A DNA stretch of 64,000 nucleotides from Roseivirga sp. (GCA_021404565.1 JAAWWF010000010.1:62001-126000), one strand, 5' to 3'; positions 44,207 through 53,500 are shown, counted from the first letter of the stretch. Notes: a model not told the origin generated them from the sequence alone. Numbers and translations are program-made.

Positions 44207-44214
44207 TACAAACA

Positions 44215-44245
44215 AAACCCGACAAGCCTGAAGCCTGCCGGGTTT
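44215..44245. terminator. bidirectional terminator
   Basis: AAACCCG (44215-44221) pairs perfectly with CGGGTTT (44239-44245), between two convergent genes, with additional pairing of GCCTG segments inside. A/T-runs lie on both sides. Confidence 0.7.
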
Positions 44246-44270
44246 ATCTTTAATACTTTGATTCTCGCAA

Positions 44271-45998
44271 TCAGTTCTTCATAATGGTGATCCCCCATCT
44301 TTCAGCGTCACGCGGAGCATCGGCATTCCATCGTCTGTAAGAATGAGAGCCATCTGATTCGTATACGATTCTGTAGCTTCCTTTTTCCAGTGTGATGGTT
44401 TCGTTGAACTCACGATTTTTCCGAGCACCACCTGCATAGTCGGAATTGCGGTAACGCATCTCCCATACAATTTTACCGGTATCCATGTTTTTGATATAGC
44501 CAAAGTCATGCATTTCGTCATCCGTACCTTCACCAAGACCAATGACCCGCACCTTGGTGTCCTGATCCAGGTCAAAAGTTCTTTTGATGTACTCATCATT
44601 GCCTACCATGGTGATTTCAGCAATTACATTCGCGCTCTTATACGCTCTTGGTTCGAAGGTTGATATTTTATTGATATCGGCATCATTAGTTGCCCAAATG
44701 CTGATTCCCCAAAGGTCAGCTTCTTGTGGTCTCGTAGCATTCCAATCTCTGTAAGAATGTGAATCGTCCGTAACATAATAGACGATATACTCACCTGGTG
44801 CCAATTTGATTTTTTCTTCCTGCATTCGGTTTTTGTCTGCGCCACCGGCATGTTCAGCATCCCAGGCATCCATTTCCCAAACCTTTTCACGTGTTGCCGC
44901 ATTGATCATCCAGCCATAGTCAACCATTTCGTCATTGCCGCTGGCTTCACCCAGACACAAAACGCGTACTTCCACTTCGCTGTCAACCTTAAGTCCTTCA
45001 GATACCAATTCATCATCCCTTATCTGAGTAAGGTCAACTAATGGTGTGGCAGTTTTGGGTTGGACAAAATCGGTAACATTCCTTCTGTCGGCTTCGGAAG
45101 AAGCCCATACAGTAACACCCCAGAATTCAGGGTCATCCGGTGGTAAAGCATTCCAATCACCATAGGAGTGAGAATCGTCTGTGACATAGCTCAAAATATA
45201 GCTACCGGCAGGTAATTTGATGGTTTCATTCAACGTGATGTTCTTATCCGCTCCACCTCCAAATTCTGTATTGCGATAGTTCATTTCGAATACTCTTTCG
45301 CGATTGGCAGCATTGCGAATCCAGACGTAATCGAAGATTTCACGTTTCCGGCCTTCTCCTACTGCATAAATATCCAGGCTGGTTTCGGCCGTAAGAGTAA
45401 AGCCCTTTTCTAAATCTTCATCTTCTCTTACCCTGTTGAAAGACACAATGGCTCCTTCCAGTTTGTTTTTGATGAGCGCATCAATATTTGCAGATTTAAG
45501 ACCTGCCGATTCTACAGAGATAAACAAATCATCGGCATAGCGATCTCTGTATTTTGACCTTTTCCGCGAATCGAATACGGCATCTACGATATCGCCAAGG
45601 CTGCTGGCGCTAAAGTTACGGCCATTATTCCATCCACTTCCGTTTCCGTTACCCCCGGTAAAGTAAAGCTCATAGTTGCCTTGTTTCAGGTCTACATTTA
45701 CATCGAAATCGTAAGTACCTTCACGATCTCTGTCACGATCACGGTCCTTTCTTTCATCAAATAAATGCCAGACTACTTCGCGAGTATCAGAGTTGACAAT
45801 CCATCCGTAAAAAACCAGCGTTCGCCAATCATCACTAAACACGGCTGCGGTGCCTTTTACATTGACTGAGGCATCTTGAGAAAGAGTGAATCCCTCTGCC
45901 TCAATTTCCTGTGGGTATACCCTGTTAATTTCCACCTTCTGCGACCAGGCCATTACGGGGAGCAATAGCATGAGGGCGGACATCCAAATCTTCTTCAT
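44271..45998 (-). CDS. secreted multi-repeat protein of unknown function
   Basis: I start at ATG 45998 because it leads straight into a signal peptide (MKKIWMSALMLLLPVMAWSQ); the product is 575 residues. It has four copies of an approximately 110-130 residue unit, the first divergent. The unit reads: helix/strand, then DY(V/G)WI(R/N)NAA(N/T)RE(R/K)VWEM, then AGGADKN.....I.L..G.Y, then (Y/E)(V/S)TDDSHSY.(D/R)WNA..P...E.WG(V/I)(T/S)(I/V)WA. The DSHS..WNA block is the best-preserved part. I know no named domain for this. A repeat-adhesin or carbohydrate-binding role is only a guess. Codon use is like the neighbours. Confidence 0.7.
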   Translation of the reverse strand: MKKIWMSALMLLLPVMAWSQKVEINRVYPQEIEAEGFTLSQDASVNVKGTAAVFSDDWRTLVFYGWIVNSDTREVVWHLFDERKDRDRDRDREGTYDFDVNVDLKQGNYELYFTGGNGNGSGWNNGRNFSASSLGDIVDAVFDSRKRSKYRDRYADDLFISVESAGLKSANIDALIKNKLEGAIVSFNRVREDEDLEKGFTLTAETSLDIYAVGEGRKREIFDYVWIRNAANRERVFEMNYRNTEFGGGADKNITLNETIKLPAGSYILSYVTDDSHSYGDWNALPPDDPEFWGVTVWASSEADRRNVTDFVQPKTATPLVDLTQIRDDELVSEGLKVDSEVEVRVLCLGEASGNDEMVDYGWMINAATREKVWEMDAWDAEHAGGADKNRMQEEKIKLAPGEYIVYYVTDDSHSYRDWNATRPQEADLWGISIWATNDADINKISTFEPRAYKSANVIAEITMVGNDEYIKRTFDLDQDTKVRVIGLGEGTDDEMHDFGYIKNMDTGKIVWEMRYRNSDYAGGARKNREFNETITLEKGSYRIVYESDGSHSYRRWNADAPRDAERWGITIMKN

Positions 45999-45999
45999 G

Positions 46000-46262
46000 G
46001 TTAAATAGTTTTTGATCCACCCTCTGCTACTCAATTATAATGCCTTACTAAAAACCTTTGAATACGGGCAATGGAGGCAGGTAGAGCAAATAATGATTGT
46101 GCATATTCGGACAGCGCTGTATCAATTCCATACAGCAAATCAGAGACAGAGATCATGCTCTTAAAAGCGCTGATTATCAGCCTTGTGAAAAGTCTTTAGG
46201 GGAATTGGAACAAGAGAAATATCCTACCGAAAAAATGCAAAGATCAGGCAATCCGGATTCAG
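46000..46262. other. intergenic region downstream of hemN
   Basis: 263 bases between hemN and the repeat protein. It contains a perfect inverted repeat GCTGTAT (46116-46122) and ATACAGC (46130-46136) with a 7-base gap, which may be an operator of the repeat-protein gene or an RNA stem after hemN. Otherwise nothing stands out. Confidence 0.45.
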
Positions 46263-47612
46263 TCAAACGGCCTGGCTGAACAGTTTTTTTGAAGGTTGAT
46301 TTCCAAAATTCGGGTCAAAAACCGAGCATATGTTTCTGAGAAACTGAATGCCTTTTTCAGACACCTTGTAGTCATCCCATTCACCAATAATCAGACCTTC
46401 TGAAATCATTTCCTTAAAGATAAGTTTTCTATCCTCAGGCAAGGCTTCCACGTCTGCTTTGTTCATCCATCGGTTGCAGATAATATTAAGGATCATCGCA
46501 CGCGAATCCTGCTCGAAAGCTGACATCATATGTCCTTTAAATACCGGTAGCTGACCTGAGTCAACCAGGTCAATATAATTCTCTACTGTTTTTACATTCT
46601 GACCATAGGCAATCCCCAGGTCCGAAATGGCGGAGGTACCCAAACCAATCATAAAGCTGCTGTTGTGCTCAGTATAGCCCATGAAATTACGATGGAGCTG
46701 ACCTGACTGCATAGCCAGATAAAGGGCATCACCCGGCAAGGCAAAGTGATCCATACCAATATCCTTGTAGCCCAGCTTGAGCAGTTCATCCCGCCCAAGT
46801 GCATTCAGTCTGCGTTTGGCTTCACCCTTTGGCAGATCATCTTCTGAATAGGCCCGTTGACCCGGCTTAAACCAGGGTACATGAGCATAACTATAATAGG
46901 CGATTCTATCAGGCATCAACTCCGCAACATGACTGACTGTTTTCCGGATACTTTCTTCCGTTTGAAAGGGCAAACCGTAGATCAGGTCAAAATTCACCGA
47001 TTCATAACCAATTTTTCTGGCCCAATCGGTAACGCGCTTCACCTCATCGTAGGTCTGTATACGGTTGATTGCCTTCTGAACTTTCAGGTCAAAATCCTGA
47101 ATGCCATAGCTCACCCTTCTAAACCCAACTCTGTATAAAGCTTGCAGGTGCTCATAGCTGGTGTTGCCAGGGTGCCCCTCCAGACTAAAGGCATGATCAG
47201 GGTGCAGACCAGCTGTATTGAGAATGGACCTGATTAGAAATTCCAGGTTTTCAGCGGAGAAGAAAGTTGGGGTTCCTCCCCCCAAGTGAATCTCCCTGAT
47301 CACTGGCTTGCTCCCCAATGCTTTGAGATAGAGTTTCCATTCGGCCAAAAGGCCATGGATATAAGGCAATTCCACAGCATGGTTGACCGTAATACGGGTA
47401 TTGCAACCACAATAGGTGCACAGCGATTCACAGTAAGGCAAATGGATATACAGACTAATACCCTCTTCGGTAGTAGCCTGAAAGCCTGCTTTTACTTGTT
47501 TAGGCCAGTCTTTGGACTCAAAATCTTCAATACGCCAATGGGGCATGGCCGGAAAGCTGGTATAGCGGGGCACCGGCTTGTCATACTTCTTTACCAGCGG
47601 CTCAAACTCCAT
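46263..47612 (-). CDS. hemN: oxygen-independent coproporphyrinogen III dehydrogenase HemN
   Basis: I start at ATG 47612 (449 residues), which overlaps the ccoS stop by 11 bases; the frame runs on upstream but without a good start. The radical-SAM cluster motif is CESLCTYCGC, followed by EIHLGGGTPTFF and the C-terminal HemN domain. It carries out coproporphyrinogen decarboxylation without oxygen. It is a classic FNR target and is placed here behind ccoI and ccoS under one FNR-like box. Confidence 0.95.
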   Translation of the reverse strand: MEFEPLVKKYDKPVPRYTSFPAMPHWRIEDFESKDWPKQVKAGFQATTEEGISLYIHLPYCESLCTYCGCNTRITVNHAVELPYIHGLLAEWKLYLKALGSKPVIREIHLGGGTPTFFSAENLEFLIRSILNTAGLHPDHAFSLEGHPGNTSYEHLQALYRVGFRRVSYGIQDFDLKVQKAINRIQTYDEVKRVTDWARKIGYESVNFDLIYGLPFQTEESIRKTVSHVAELMPDRIAYYSYAHVPWFKPGQRAYSEDDLPKGEAKRRLNALGRDELLKLGYKDIGMDHFALPGDALYLAMQSGQLHRNFMGYTEHNSSFMIGLGTSAISDLGIAYGQNVKTVENYIDLVDSGQLPVFKGHMMSAFEQDSRAMILNIICNRWMNKADVEALPEDRKLIFKEMISEGLIIGEWDDYKVSEKGIQFLRNICSVFDPNFGNQPSKKLFSQAV

Positions 47613-47778
47613 GGGTTTCACTTTTAGATTTCTTGCTTTTCTTTTCTTCAAACAGCATGCGCACCGAGGGCGAATAGGTATCGTCATACTGACCGGATTT
47701 TACGGCCCAGTAAAAGGCTCCCAGAAAAAGGAGAGCGACAATGATACTGGTGATAATGAGTATAAGAATGACTGACAT
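47602..47778 (-). CDS. ccoS: cbb3 oxidase assembly protein CcoS
   Basis: This 58-residue product begins MSVILILIITSIIVALLFLG and continues with FYWAVKSGQYDD, the CcoS signature (F.WAV..GQ(F/Y)DD), then a basic tail. CcoS is needed for haem/copper incorporation into CcoN. It starts one base after the ccoI stop and overlaps hemN by 11 bases. It was found by reading the strand directly. Confidence 0.95.
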   Translation of the reverse strand: MSVILILIITSIIVALLFLGAFYWAVKSGQYDDTYSPSVRMLFEEKKSKKSKSETHGV

Positions 47779-47779
47779 A

Positions 47780-50197
47780 TCAGCTTAGTTTAAATTTTTT
47801 AGCTAAGAGATGGACTCCGAAGGTGGTAAAGAACACCACCGAAATACTGCTTAAAGGCATAAGAATGGCAGCTATCAAGGGCGTAAACACTCCGATGACA
47901 GCCAGGGATATACCCACCACATTGTATAAAAATGACAGAACAAAACTGGCCCATATCACTTTTCTGCTGCTCTTACCAAAACTGAGCAGCTGATTGAGTT
48001 TCGACAAAGCTGAAGCTTCCAGAATAGCGTCACTGGCAGGAGAAAAAGCTGCAATATCTTCAGTTACCGCAATGCCTATGTCACTCTGTTTCAAGGCCCC
48101 GGCATCGTTCAGTCCGTCCCCCAACATGACCACCGCATGCCCTTGCTCCTGCATGCCTTTTACCTCCTGCAGCTTGCTTTCCGGACTCTGATTGAATTTC
48201 ATGCTGGTGTCTGCAGGGAAAAATTGCTTAAGGGCACCGGCCTCATTGTTGTTATCTCCTGATAAAACAGCCAGCCCATACTCCCGTCCAAGCTCCTGAA
48301 TACAGGTTTCGATTCCAGGCCGGTACTGCGATTTGATGCTGAAGCTGCCACGAAGTCTCTCCCCTATTTTCAGGTATACCTTGGTAAGCCCGGGGACCTG
48401 GCTGCTGTTCTCACCCACAAAGCTTGAAGAACCCAGCAGAATTCTCACCCCCGCCACTGTAGCTTCAATGCCTTTACCGGGCAGTTCCGTATAGGATTCC
48501 GGCTGATATTTTTCTCTGGTTTCTCCTAAAAAGTTCTTGATCAAACGGCTGAGCGGATGCGTGCTGCCCGTCACTATTGGTAGTACCAGGGCTTTTTCCT
48601 GATCCGTCAATGCCTCACCGGAAAAGCTTACGGCCTTGTTTGTGGTATGGGTAATAGTACCGGTTTTATCAAAGACTACGGAATCAATGCTGCTGAATTT
48701 TTCTACCACGGCAGCATTCTTCAGGTAAAACCTATTCCTGCCCAATACCCGCATCACACTACCACTGGTAAAAGGAGTCACCAGGGCCAGGGCACAAGGA
48801 CAGGCCACGATCAATACTGCAGTAAAAACCAGCCAGGTATTGGCGGGATCGGTCAGCTGCCAATAGACACCGGCTAAAACAGCAATACCAATAATGATAA
48901 GCGTGAAATACTTGCTGATGCGATCGATGATGCTGCGACTTTCAGCTCCATCATTAAAAGCCTCGTCATTCCAAAGTCGGGTAAGGTAGCTCTGCGATAC
49001 TTCTTTTTGTACGATCATTCTGGCCATAGGCCCGGTATGACAACCACCTGCATAGAGATAATCTCCCTTTGTCTGTTGTACGGCCTCAGATTCTCCGGTA
49101 ATGAAACTGTAATCTATAGCGGCTTCATTGTCTATAAGAATGGCATCGGCCGGAATGATCTCTCCATTTCTCATGGCTATCTCGTCCCCCCTCTTCAGCT
49201 CCGTCACCTGGGTAGAAACCAGATCTGCGGCTTCACTCTTGAGCACGGCCAGAGGAAAGTATGATTTATAATCACGGTCAAAAGACATGCTGCGATAGGT
49301 CTTGTTCTGAAACCATTTGCCTATGAGCAAATAGAAAATCAAACCTACCAAAGAATCAAAATAGCCGGGACCTATACCCCAGGCGACTTCATAAAAGCTT
49401 CTCAGAAAAAGTACAGATACGCCCAGGGCAATGGGAATATCAATGTTGGCATAACGTTGGCGAATACTTTTGAAAGCTGATACAAAATAATCTGCTCCTG
49501 CATAGAACACCACAGGTAAAGCCAGCAGTACGTTCAGATAGCGAAAAAAAGACTGATAGGTTTGCTCGATACCGGTCAGGCCCAGGTAATCGGGGAAGCT
49601 GAGTAGCATGATATTGCCAAAGCAAAAACCGGCAACTCCCATCTTGATGATCAGCTGACGGTCATAAGTTTCTTCCTCGCGCTTCTTATCCCCGTTATCA
49701 TCCAGGTTGATCAAAGGGGCATAACCAATACTATCGAGTATTTCTGCGAGAGTTCTCAGGCTCAGCACTTCAGGGTTATAATGGACTGTTACAGTTTTGT
49801 GCGAAAAATCCACTTTCGAATCAATCACTGCATCATTCAGTCGGTCCAGGTTTTCCAGTAACCAGATGCAGGAACTGCAATGGATGGATGGTACGCTGAA
49901 GGTCACCTTTTCATGATGGTCGCCAGAAAAATCCAACATCTTTGACTTAATGGCCTGATTGTCCAGAAAATCGTAGATGGATTTCTCATCAGCATCTTTC
50001 AGGGTAAGTCCCGGGGATTCTTCCAGATCATAATAAGCGCAAAGCTCATTTTCATTCAGAATCTCATAAACCGTTTTACAGCCCTGGCAACAAAAATCCT
50101 TCTCATCAGATACGATTTTATCTGAAATACAGGCATCACCACAGTGGTAACATTTGCTGGTGTTGTCAATGGATTTTGGTTCCCTGATAATGCTCAT
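47780..50197 (-). CDS. ccoI: copper-exporting P-type ATPase CcoI/FixI
   Basis: The 805-residue pump has a Cys-rich N-terminus (CYHCGDACISDK, FCCQGCKTVYEIL), an HMA domain with CSSC in SIHCSSCIWLL (about residue 110), eight TMs with the metal-gating CPC in ACPCALALVTP, the phosphorylation motif DKTGTITH, TGES and a final GDGLNDAGAL. In cbb3 bacteria, CcoI loads copper for the oxidase rather than detoxifying the cell. It overlaps the upstream usp gene by four bases (ATGA). Confidence 0.95.
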   Translation of the reverse strand: MSIIREPKSIDNTSKCYHCGDACISDKIVSDEKDFCCQGCKTVYEILNENELCAYYDLEESPGLTLKDADEKSIYDFLDNQAIKSKMLDFSGDHHEKVTFSVPSIHCSSCIWLLENLDRLNDAVIDSKVDFSHKTVTVHYNPEVLSLRTLAEILDSIGYAPLINLDDNGDKKREEETYDRQLIIKMGVAGFCFGNIMLLSFPDYLGLTGIEQTYQSFFRYLNVLLALPVVFYAGADYFVSAFKSIRQRYANIDIPIALGVSVLFLRSFYEVAWGIGPGYFDSLVGLIFYLLIGKWFQNKTYRSMSFDRDYKSYFPLAVLKSEAADLVSTQVTELKRGDEIAMRNGEIIPADAILIDNEAAIDYSFITGESEAVQQTKGDYLYAGGCHTGPMARMIVQKEVSQSYLTRLWNDEAFNDGAESRSIIDRISKYFTLIIIGIAVLAGVYWQLTDPANTWLVFTAVLIVACPCALALVTPFTSGSVMRVLGRNRFYLKNAAVVEKFSSIDSVVFDKTGTITHTTNKAVSFSGEALTDQEKALVLPIVTGSTHPLSRLIKNFLGETREKYQPESYTELPGKGIEATVAGVRILLGSSSFVGENSSQVPGLTKVYLKIGERLRGSFSIKSQYRPGIETCIQELGREYGLAVLSGDNNNEAGALKQFFPADTSMKFNQSPESKLQEVKGMQEQGHAVVMLGDGLNDAGALKQSDIGIAVTEDIAAFSPASDAILEASALSKLNQLLSFGKSSRKVIWASFVLSFLYNVVGISLAVIGVFTPLIAAILMPLSSISVVFFTTFGVHLLAKKFKLS

Positions 50198-50991
50198 TCG
50201 GGGTTGCCTTTGTAGATAAAGGAAGGAGAACCGTCCGTGATCTGTCGGTTTTGGGTATTACAATTCATGATTTCAGAGCCGGCTTTGCCCCCGAAAAGCA
50301 GCATGGGTTTATCCGCGGTAGTTTCAATGGACTTAACCAGGCAGTTTACCGTATCATCTGACATCAGCTGAACCCCTATATCATCAAAAAAGAGCTTAAT
50401 GTAATCGATAAAAACACGTTCCTGCTCCATGTCCTTTTTGCTATCCGGGTCTTGTACCAAAACACTAAAGGGGAGTTTTCTGAGACGAGGGTGAAAAAGC
50501 GAAAGAAAGCCTTTTAAGGTTTGAATGGACGAAAAGGAGCCATCATAGACCATGAGCAGACTCTTAATCTCCTTGTCTTCCGGTAGCACCAGTACCGGAC
50601 AATAAACACTTTTGACAAGGTCTTCGAGAATTCCTTCTCCACAATAGGGGGCCAGCACCTTTCTGTCTATGACCATCAGGTCTGCCACGGCACTCATGTG
50701 CTTCAGAGCATTGTCATCAAGACGGCCCTGGAACATATCAAATTCCATGTTATGCTGACTGGCCAGGTGCTCCATTTCCAGGCTATGCTCCAGAATGGTC
50801 AGTAGTTTGCTCACCTCCTTATCTTCGGTAGTTTCCCCACTCGCCAGCACCAATTTTTGTTCCAGGTACTGCGATAGTCTTACCCCGGTAAGGTATTTTT
50901 TATGAGATTCATTCAAAAGCTCCTGAAGGTCGCTGAAGACATTCATTTCCCAGGAGCGTTCGTCCAGTGCTATAAGAATCTTGTGTTTCAC
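50194..50991 (-). CDS. universal stress protein-like, degenerate
   Basis: The 265-residue protein has a Usp-like first strand (MKHKILIALDERSWEMNVF) and a second half of the same fold (SLLMVYDGSFSSIQTLKGF), but neither half has an ATP loop like that of the other two usp genes; the C-terminal part is divergent (LLFGGKAGSEIMN). It is the first gene of the usp-ccoI-ccoS-hemN unit, 77 bases downstream of the perfect FNR-like palindrome, and its stop overlaps ccoI. Its position suggests it works with the oxidase; the mechanism is unknown. Confidence 0.85.
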   Translation of the reverse strand: MKHKILIALDERSWEMNVFSDLQELLNESHKKYLTGVRLSQYLEQKLVLASGETTEDKEVSKLLTILEHSLEMEHLASQHNMEFDMFQGRLDDNALKHMSAVADLMVIDRKVLAPYCGEGILEDLVKSVYCPVLVLPEDKEIKSLLMVYDGSFSSIQTLKGFLSLFHPRLRKLPFSVLVQDPDSKKDMEQERVFIDYIKLFFDDIGVQLMSDDTVNCLVKSIETTADKPMLLFGGKAGSEIMNCNTQNRQITDGSPSFIYKGNPE

Positions 50992-51060
50992 AATCTGCTC
51001 AGTAATCTTAAGATCAAAATTACCTTAGCAGCGGATCAGGCCGGTTGATGGGTATCAGAG

Positions 51061-51086
51061 AAAAACATGATAAAAATCATGTTTTT
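51061..51086. promoter_or_regulatory. perfect FNR-like palindrome upstream of usp-ccoI-ccoS-hemN
   Basis: AAAAACATGAT (51061-51071) and ATCATGTTTTT (51076-51086) are perfect complements around AAAA, with the TGAT-N4-ATCA core at 51068-51079. It lies 77 bases before the usp start at 50991 and just after the stop of the FNR-type regulator gene. Confidence 0.75.
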
Positions 51087-51088
51087 GA

Positions 51089-51808
51089 TCAGGCGTAGAA
51101 ATCTGCCTCGTGGATCAGAGCGTTTACGTCCAGTACTTTTATGCGTTTTCCCTCCAGTGCAATCATGCCGTCTGACTTAAATTCGGAGAGCAAGCGAATG
51201 ACCGTTTCCGTGGCGGTACCCACAATATTGGCAAGGTCTTCTCTGGACAAAGCAATGTCAATTACATCACTGCCCTCTCCTTCCATACCATAGGTCTCTT
51301 TGAGCATCAGAATGGTAGATGCAAGCCGCTCACGTACAGACTTTTGTGCAATCTGAGCCAGCTTATCTTCCATTACACCCAACTCATGACATACAGCCTG
51401 CATTAGCTTTCTGAAAAAAGAAGGATTGGAATTAAGGATACTCAGGAAATCACTCTTGGGAATAAAGCAAATAGCTGCGGGTTCGATCACGGTGGCAGAG
51501 GCACCATAAAACTCTTCGCTCAGCATAGAACGGTAACCCAAAAAGTCACCAGGCTGGGCGATGAAGAGAATTTGTTCCCTGCCATTCGAACCCATTTTAT
51601 AGACCTTGACCTTACCCCGGTTAATACAGAAAATACCCATAGGCCGGGTACCTTCATAAAACAGAGTTTGTCCTTTTTTGTAGCCCACGCATGATTTATG
51701 AGAGGAGAGAACGGTTAATTCTTCTTCATTCAGGTCAGCAAAATGAGAGCTGCCCTTGGCCTGACAAAATTGACATTGTACATCAAGTTGATTACTTCTA
51801 CGAGCCAT
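51089..51808 (-). CDS. CRP/FNR-family regulator, probably FNR-type
   Basis: The 239-residue protein has a cyclic-nucleotide-type beta roll (about 30-150) and a C-terminal helix-turn-helix with LSREDLANIVGTATETVIRLLSEFK (about 187-211). The recognition helix reads E-T-V-I-R, close to the E..SR of FNR and fitting TTGAT half-sites. An N-terminal CQFC (Cys-12 and Cys-15) and Cys-40, plus several internal cysteines, are candidates for a [4Fe-4S] sensor; the spacing differs from E. coli FNR. It sits beside the ccoI operon, whose box matches this specificity, so it is the natural candidate to bind all four boxes. Oxygen sensing is inferred. Confidence 0.88.
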   Translation of the reverse strand: MARRSNQLDVQCQFCQAKGSSHFADLNEEELTVLSSHKSCVGYKKGQTLFYEGTRPMGIFCINRGKVKVYKMGSNGREQILFIAQPGDFLGYRSMLSEEFYGASATVIEPAAICFIPKSDFLSILNSNPSFFRKLMQAVCHELGVMEDKLAQIAQKSVRERLASTILMLKETYGMEGEGSDVIDIALSREDLANIVGTATETVIRLLSEFKSDGMIALEGKRIKVLDVNALIHEADFYA

Positions 51809-51901
51809 AGCCTTACTGTTACACTAACGAAGTTATGTACCTAATCGGTCAAATCCTATAATGAATATGAGTTTATACGACCTGCTATCAGAGCTTGCTG
51901 A

Positions 51902-53500
51902 CTAACAGAATTTGAACTTTTGAGCAGCACTATTCAGAGGCTCTTCACCGGACATGATGGCCAGTTTCGCTTCTATTTCTCTGGAGGCCTTGCTGATACT
52001 TAACCCACCCAAACCGGTACAGCGAAGCTCATGCGCCATGGCATGTCCTACCTCGTCCATCGCCTCAATTACCTGATCAAGTGGTACCAGGTGGTCGTAG
52101 TCTGCAAGAGCCATATTGGCCGTAGACAGGGCATTGGATGCGGCCATTACATTTCTGCCAAGACAAGGAGCTTCTACCCTGTTGGCTACCGGATCGCAAA
52201 TCATTCCCAGGGAGTTTTGCAGTGCCATAGATGAAGCGGCAAGTGCCTGATCCAGGCTACCTCCCATTATGCCCACGATACCTGCAGCGGCCATGCCTGA
52301 GCCGGAACCACATTCCGCCTGGCAACCGCCAACCTCTGCAGCAAAAGTGGCTCGTTCGGAGATAAAGACCCCAATCATACCCGCTGCCAGCATGGCTTTT
52401 ACCGCAGCGTCCTCATCTAAATCAAGGGCCGAGCAAACACCGAGCAGTGCACCTGGTAAGGCACCACAGGAACCGGCCGTGGGTGCGGCTACAATCACGC
52501 CCATGGAGCTTTTCACCTCCATCATGGCGGTAACAAATAAGATAATTCTGTTTAGCGAATCTCCCGCCACCAGTTTACCCTCATCCATTTGAGTTTTAAA
52601 ATTTCCGGACTGGTAACCCAGGATTCGGTCTTTGTATTCAGTGCCCTTTAGACCAGATTTTATCGAGTCGCTCATGATCTGCACAATGCCTCTCATCTGC
52701 TCATAAACCTGCTCTTTGGAGATGTTACCCCTGGCGCTTTCATAATCAACTGCCAGCTCCCAAAGGTCAAGGTTCTTGCCTTCGTTATAGACCAGCATTT
52801 CTTCACAGGTACTGAAGGGTACCGACAGGTTTTTTCTTGATTTAACTGGTAATACAGGTCGAAGCGTTCGGATTACATTAACCCCTTCTATGCTACTCAG
52901 CTCATCCAGCATGGTACCCGGGAGAGGACCTTGTGATTTCAGGTTCACAAAAGACTTATCTCCTTCACAGACCTGCAAATGGTCATAGTCCTTGTAGGTA
53001 TTAAGGAGTGCTGTCACCGATTCGGGGTTACTGGTAAAGATCAGGTTTTCAAAGTAACCTCCGGTCATATTGACTCCTGCTCCGTCTATGCTGATAACCT
53101 CGATCATGCCTCCACCAATGGACAGTGCAATCAATTGATGTGCTTCCTCTCCATTCTTAAGGTTGATCTGGTAGGTATTGGGGTGATCAGCACCTATATC
53201 TTTGATCTCAATCACAGGATAGATGCCTGCAGCCGAAATTTCGGCCTGATAGTTTTCCAGTCTAGGGTCATCAGCTTCCCAACCCAAAAAACCTCCGAAT
53301 AAGCCCATATCACTGCCCTGGCTTTTGTGGGTGGTGGCCAGCGAACCCGTAGGGTCATATTCTATCAGTACATCAGTAATGGCGCCTCCCATCAGGTCCA
53401 GGCACATTCTGCCAATCCGTAAGGAGGCAGCACAGTGCGAACTGGAAGGTCCCCTCATTACAGGACCAATGACATCGTTGAAAATACTGGAAGGCATCAT
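51902..53500 (-). CDS. sdaA: iron-sulfur L-serine ammonia-lyase (fused beta-alpha)
   Basis: The 532-residue enzyme deaminates L-serine to pyruvate. The beta part (about 1-225) starts with GPVMRGPSSSHCAASLRIGR and ends in an ACT-like region; the alpha part (about 230-532) has APTAGSCGALPG, ATFAAEVGGCQAECGSGSG and CDPVANRVEAPC, whose cysteines hold the [4Fe-4S] cluster. It is a fusion of the separate SdaAB and SdaAA chains of Bacillus. The last residue is Cys in KFKFC; a C-terminal Cys contacts the cluster in a related crystal structure. It is a single gene. Confidence 0.93.
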   Translation of the reverse strand: MMPSSIFNDVIGPVMRGPSSSHCAASLRIGRMCLDLMGGAITDVLIEYDPTGSLATTHKSQGSDMGLFGGFLGWEADDPRLENYQAEISAAGIYPVIEIKDIGADHPNTYQINLKNGEEAHQLIALSIGGGMIEVISIDGAGVNMTGGYFENLIFTSNPESVTALLNTYKDYDHLQVCEGDKSFVNLKSQGPLPGTMLDELSSIEGVNVIRTLRPVLPVKSRKNLSVPFSTCEEMLVYNEGKNLDLWELAVDYESARGNISKEQVYEQMRGIVQIMSDSIKSGLKGTEYKDRILGYQSGNFKTQMDEGKLVAGDSLNRIILFVTAMMEVKSSMGVIVAAPTAGSCGALPGALLGVCSALDLDEDAAVKAMLAAGMIGVFISERATFAAEVGGCQAECGSGSGMAAAGIVGIMGGSLDQALAASSMALQNSLGMICDPVANRVEAPCLGRNVMAASNALSTANMALADYDHLVPLDQVIEAMDEVGHAMAHELRCTGLGGLSISKASREIEAKLAIMSGEEPLNSAAQKFKFC

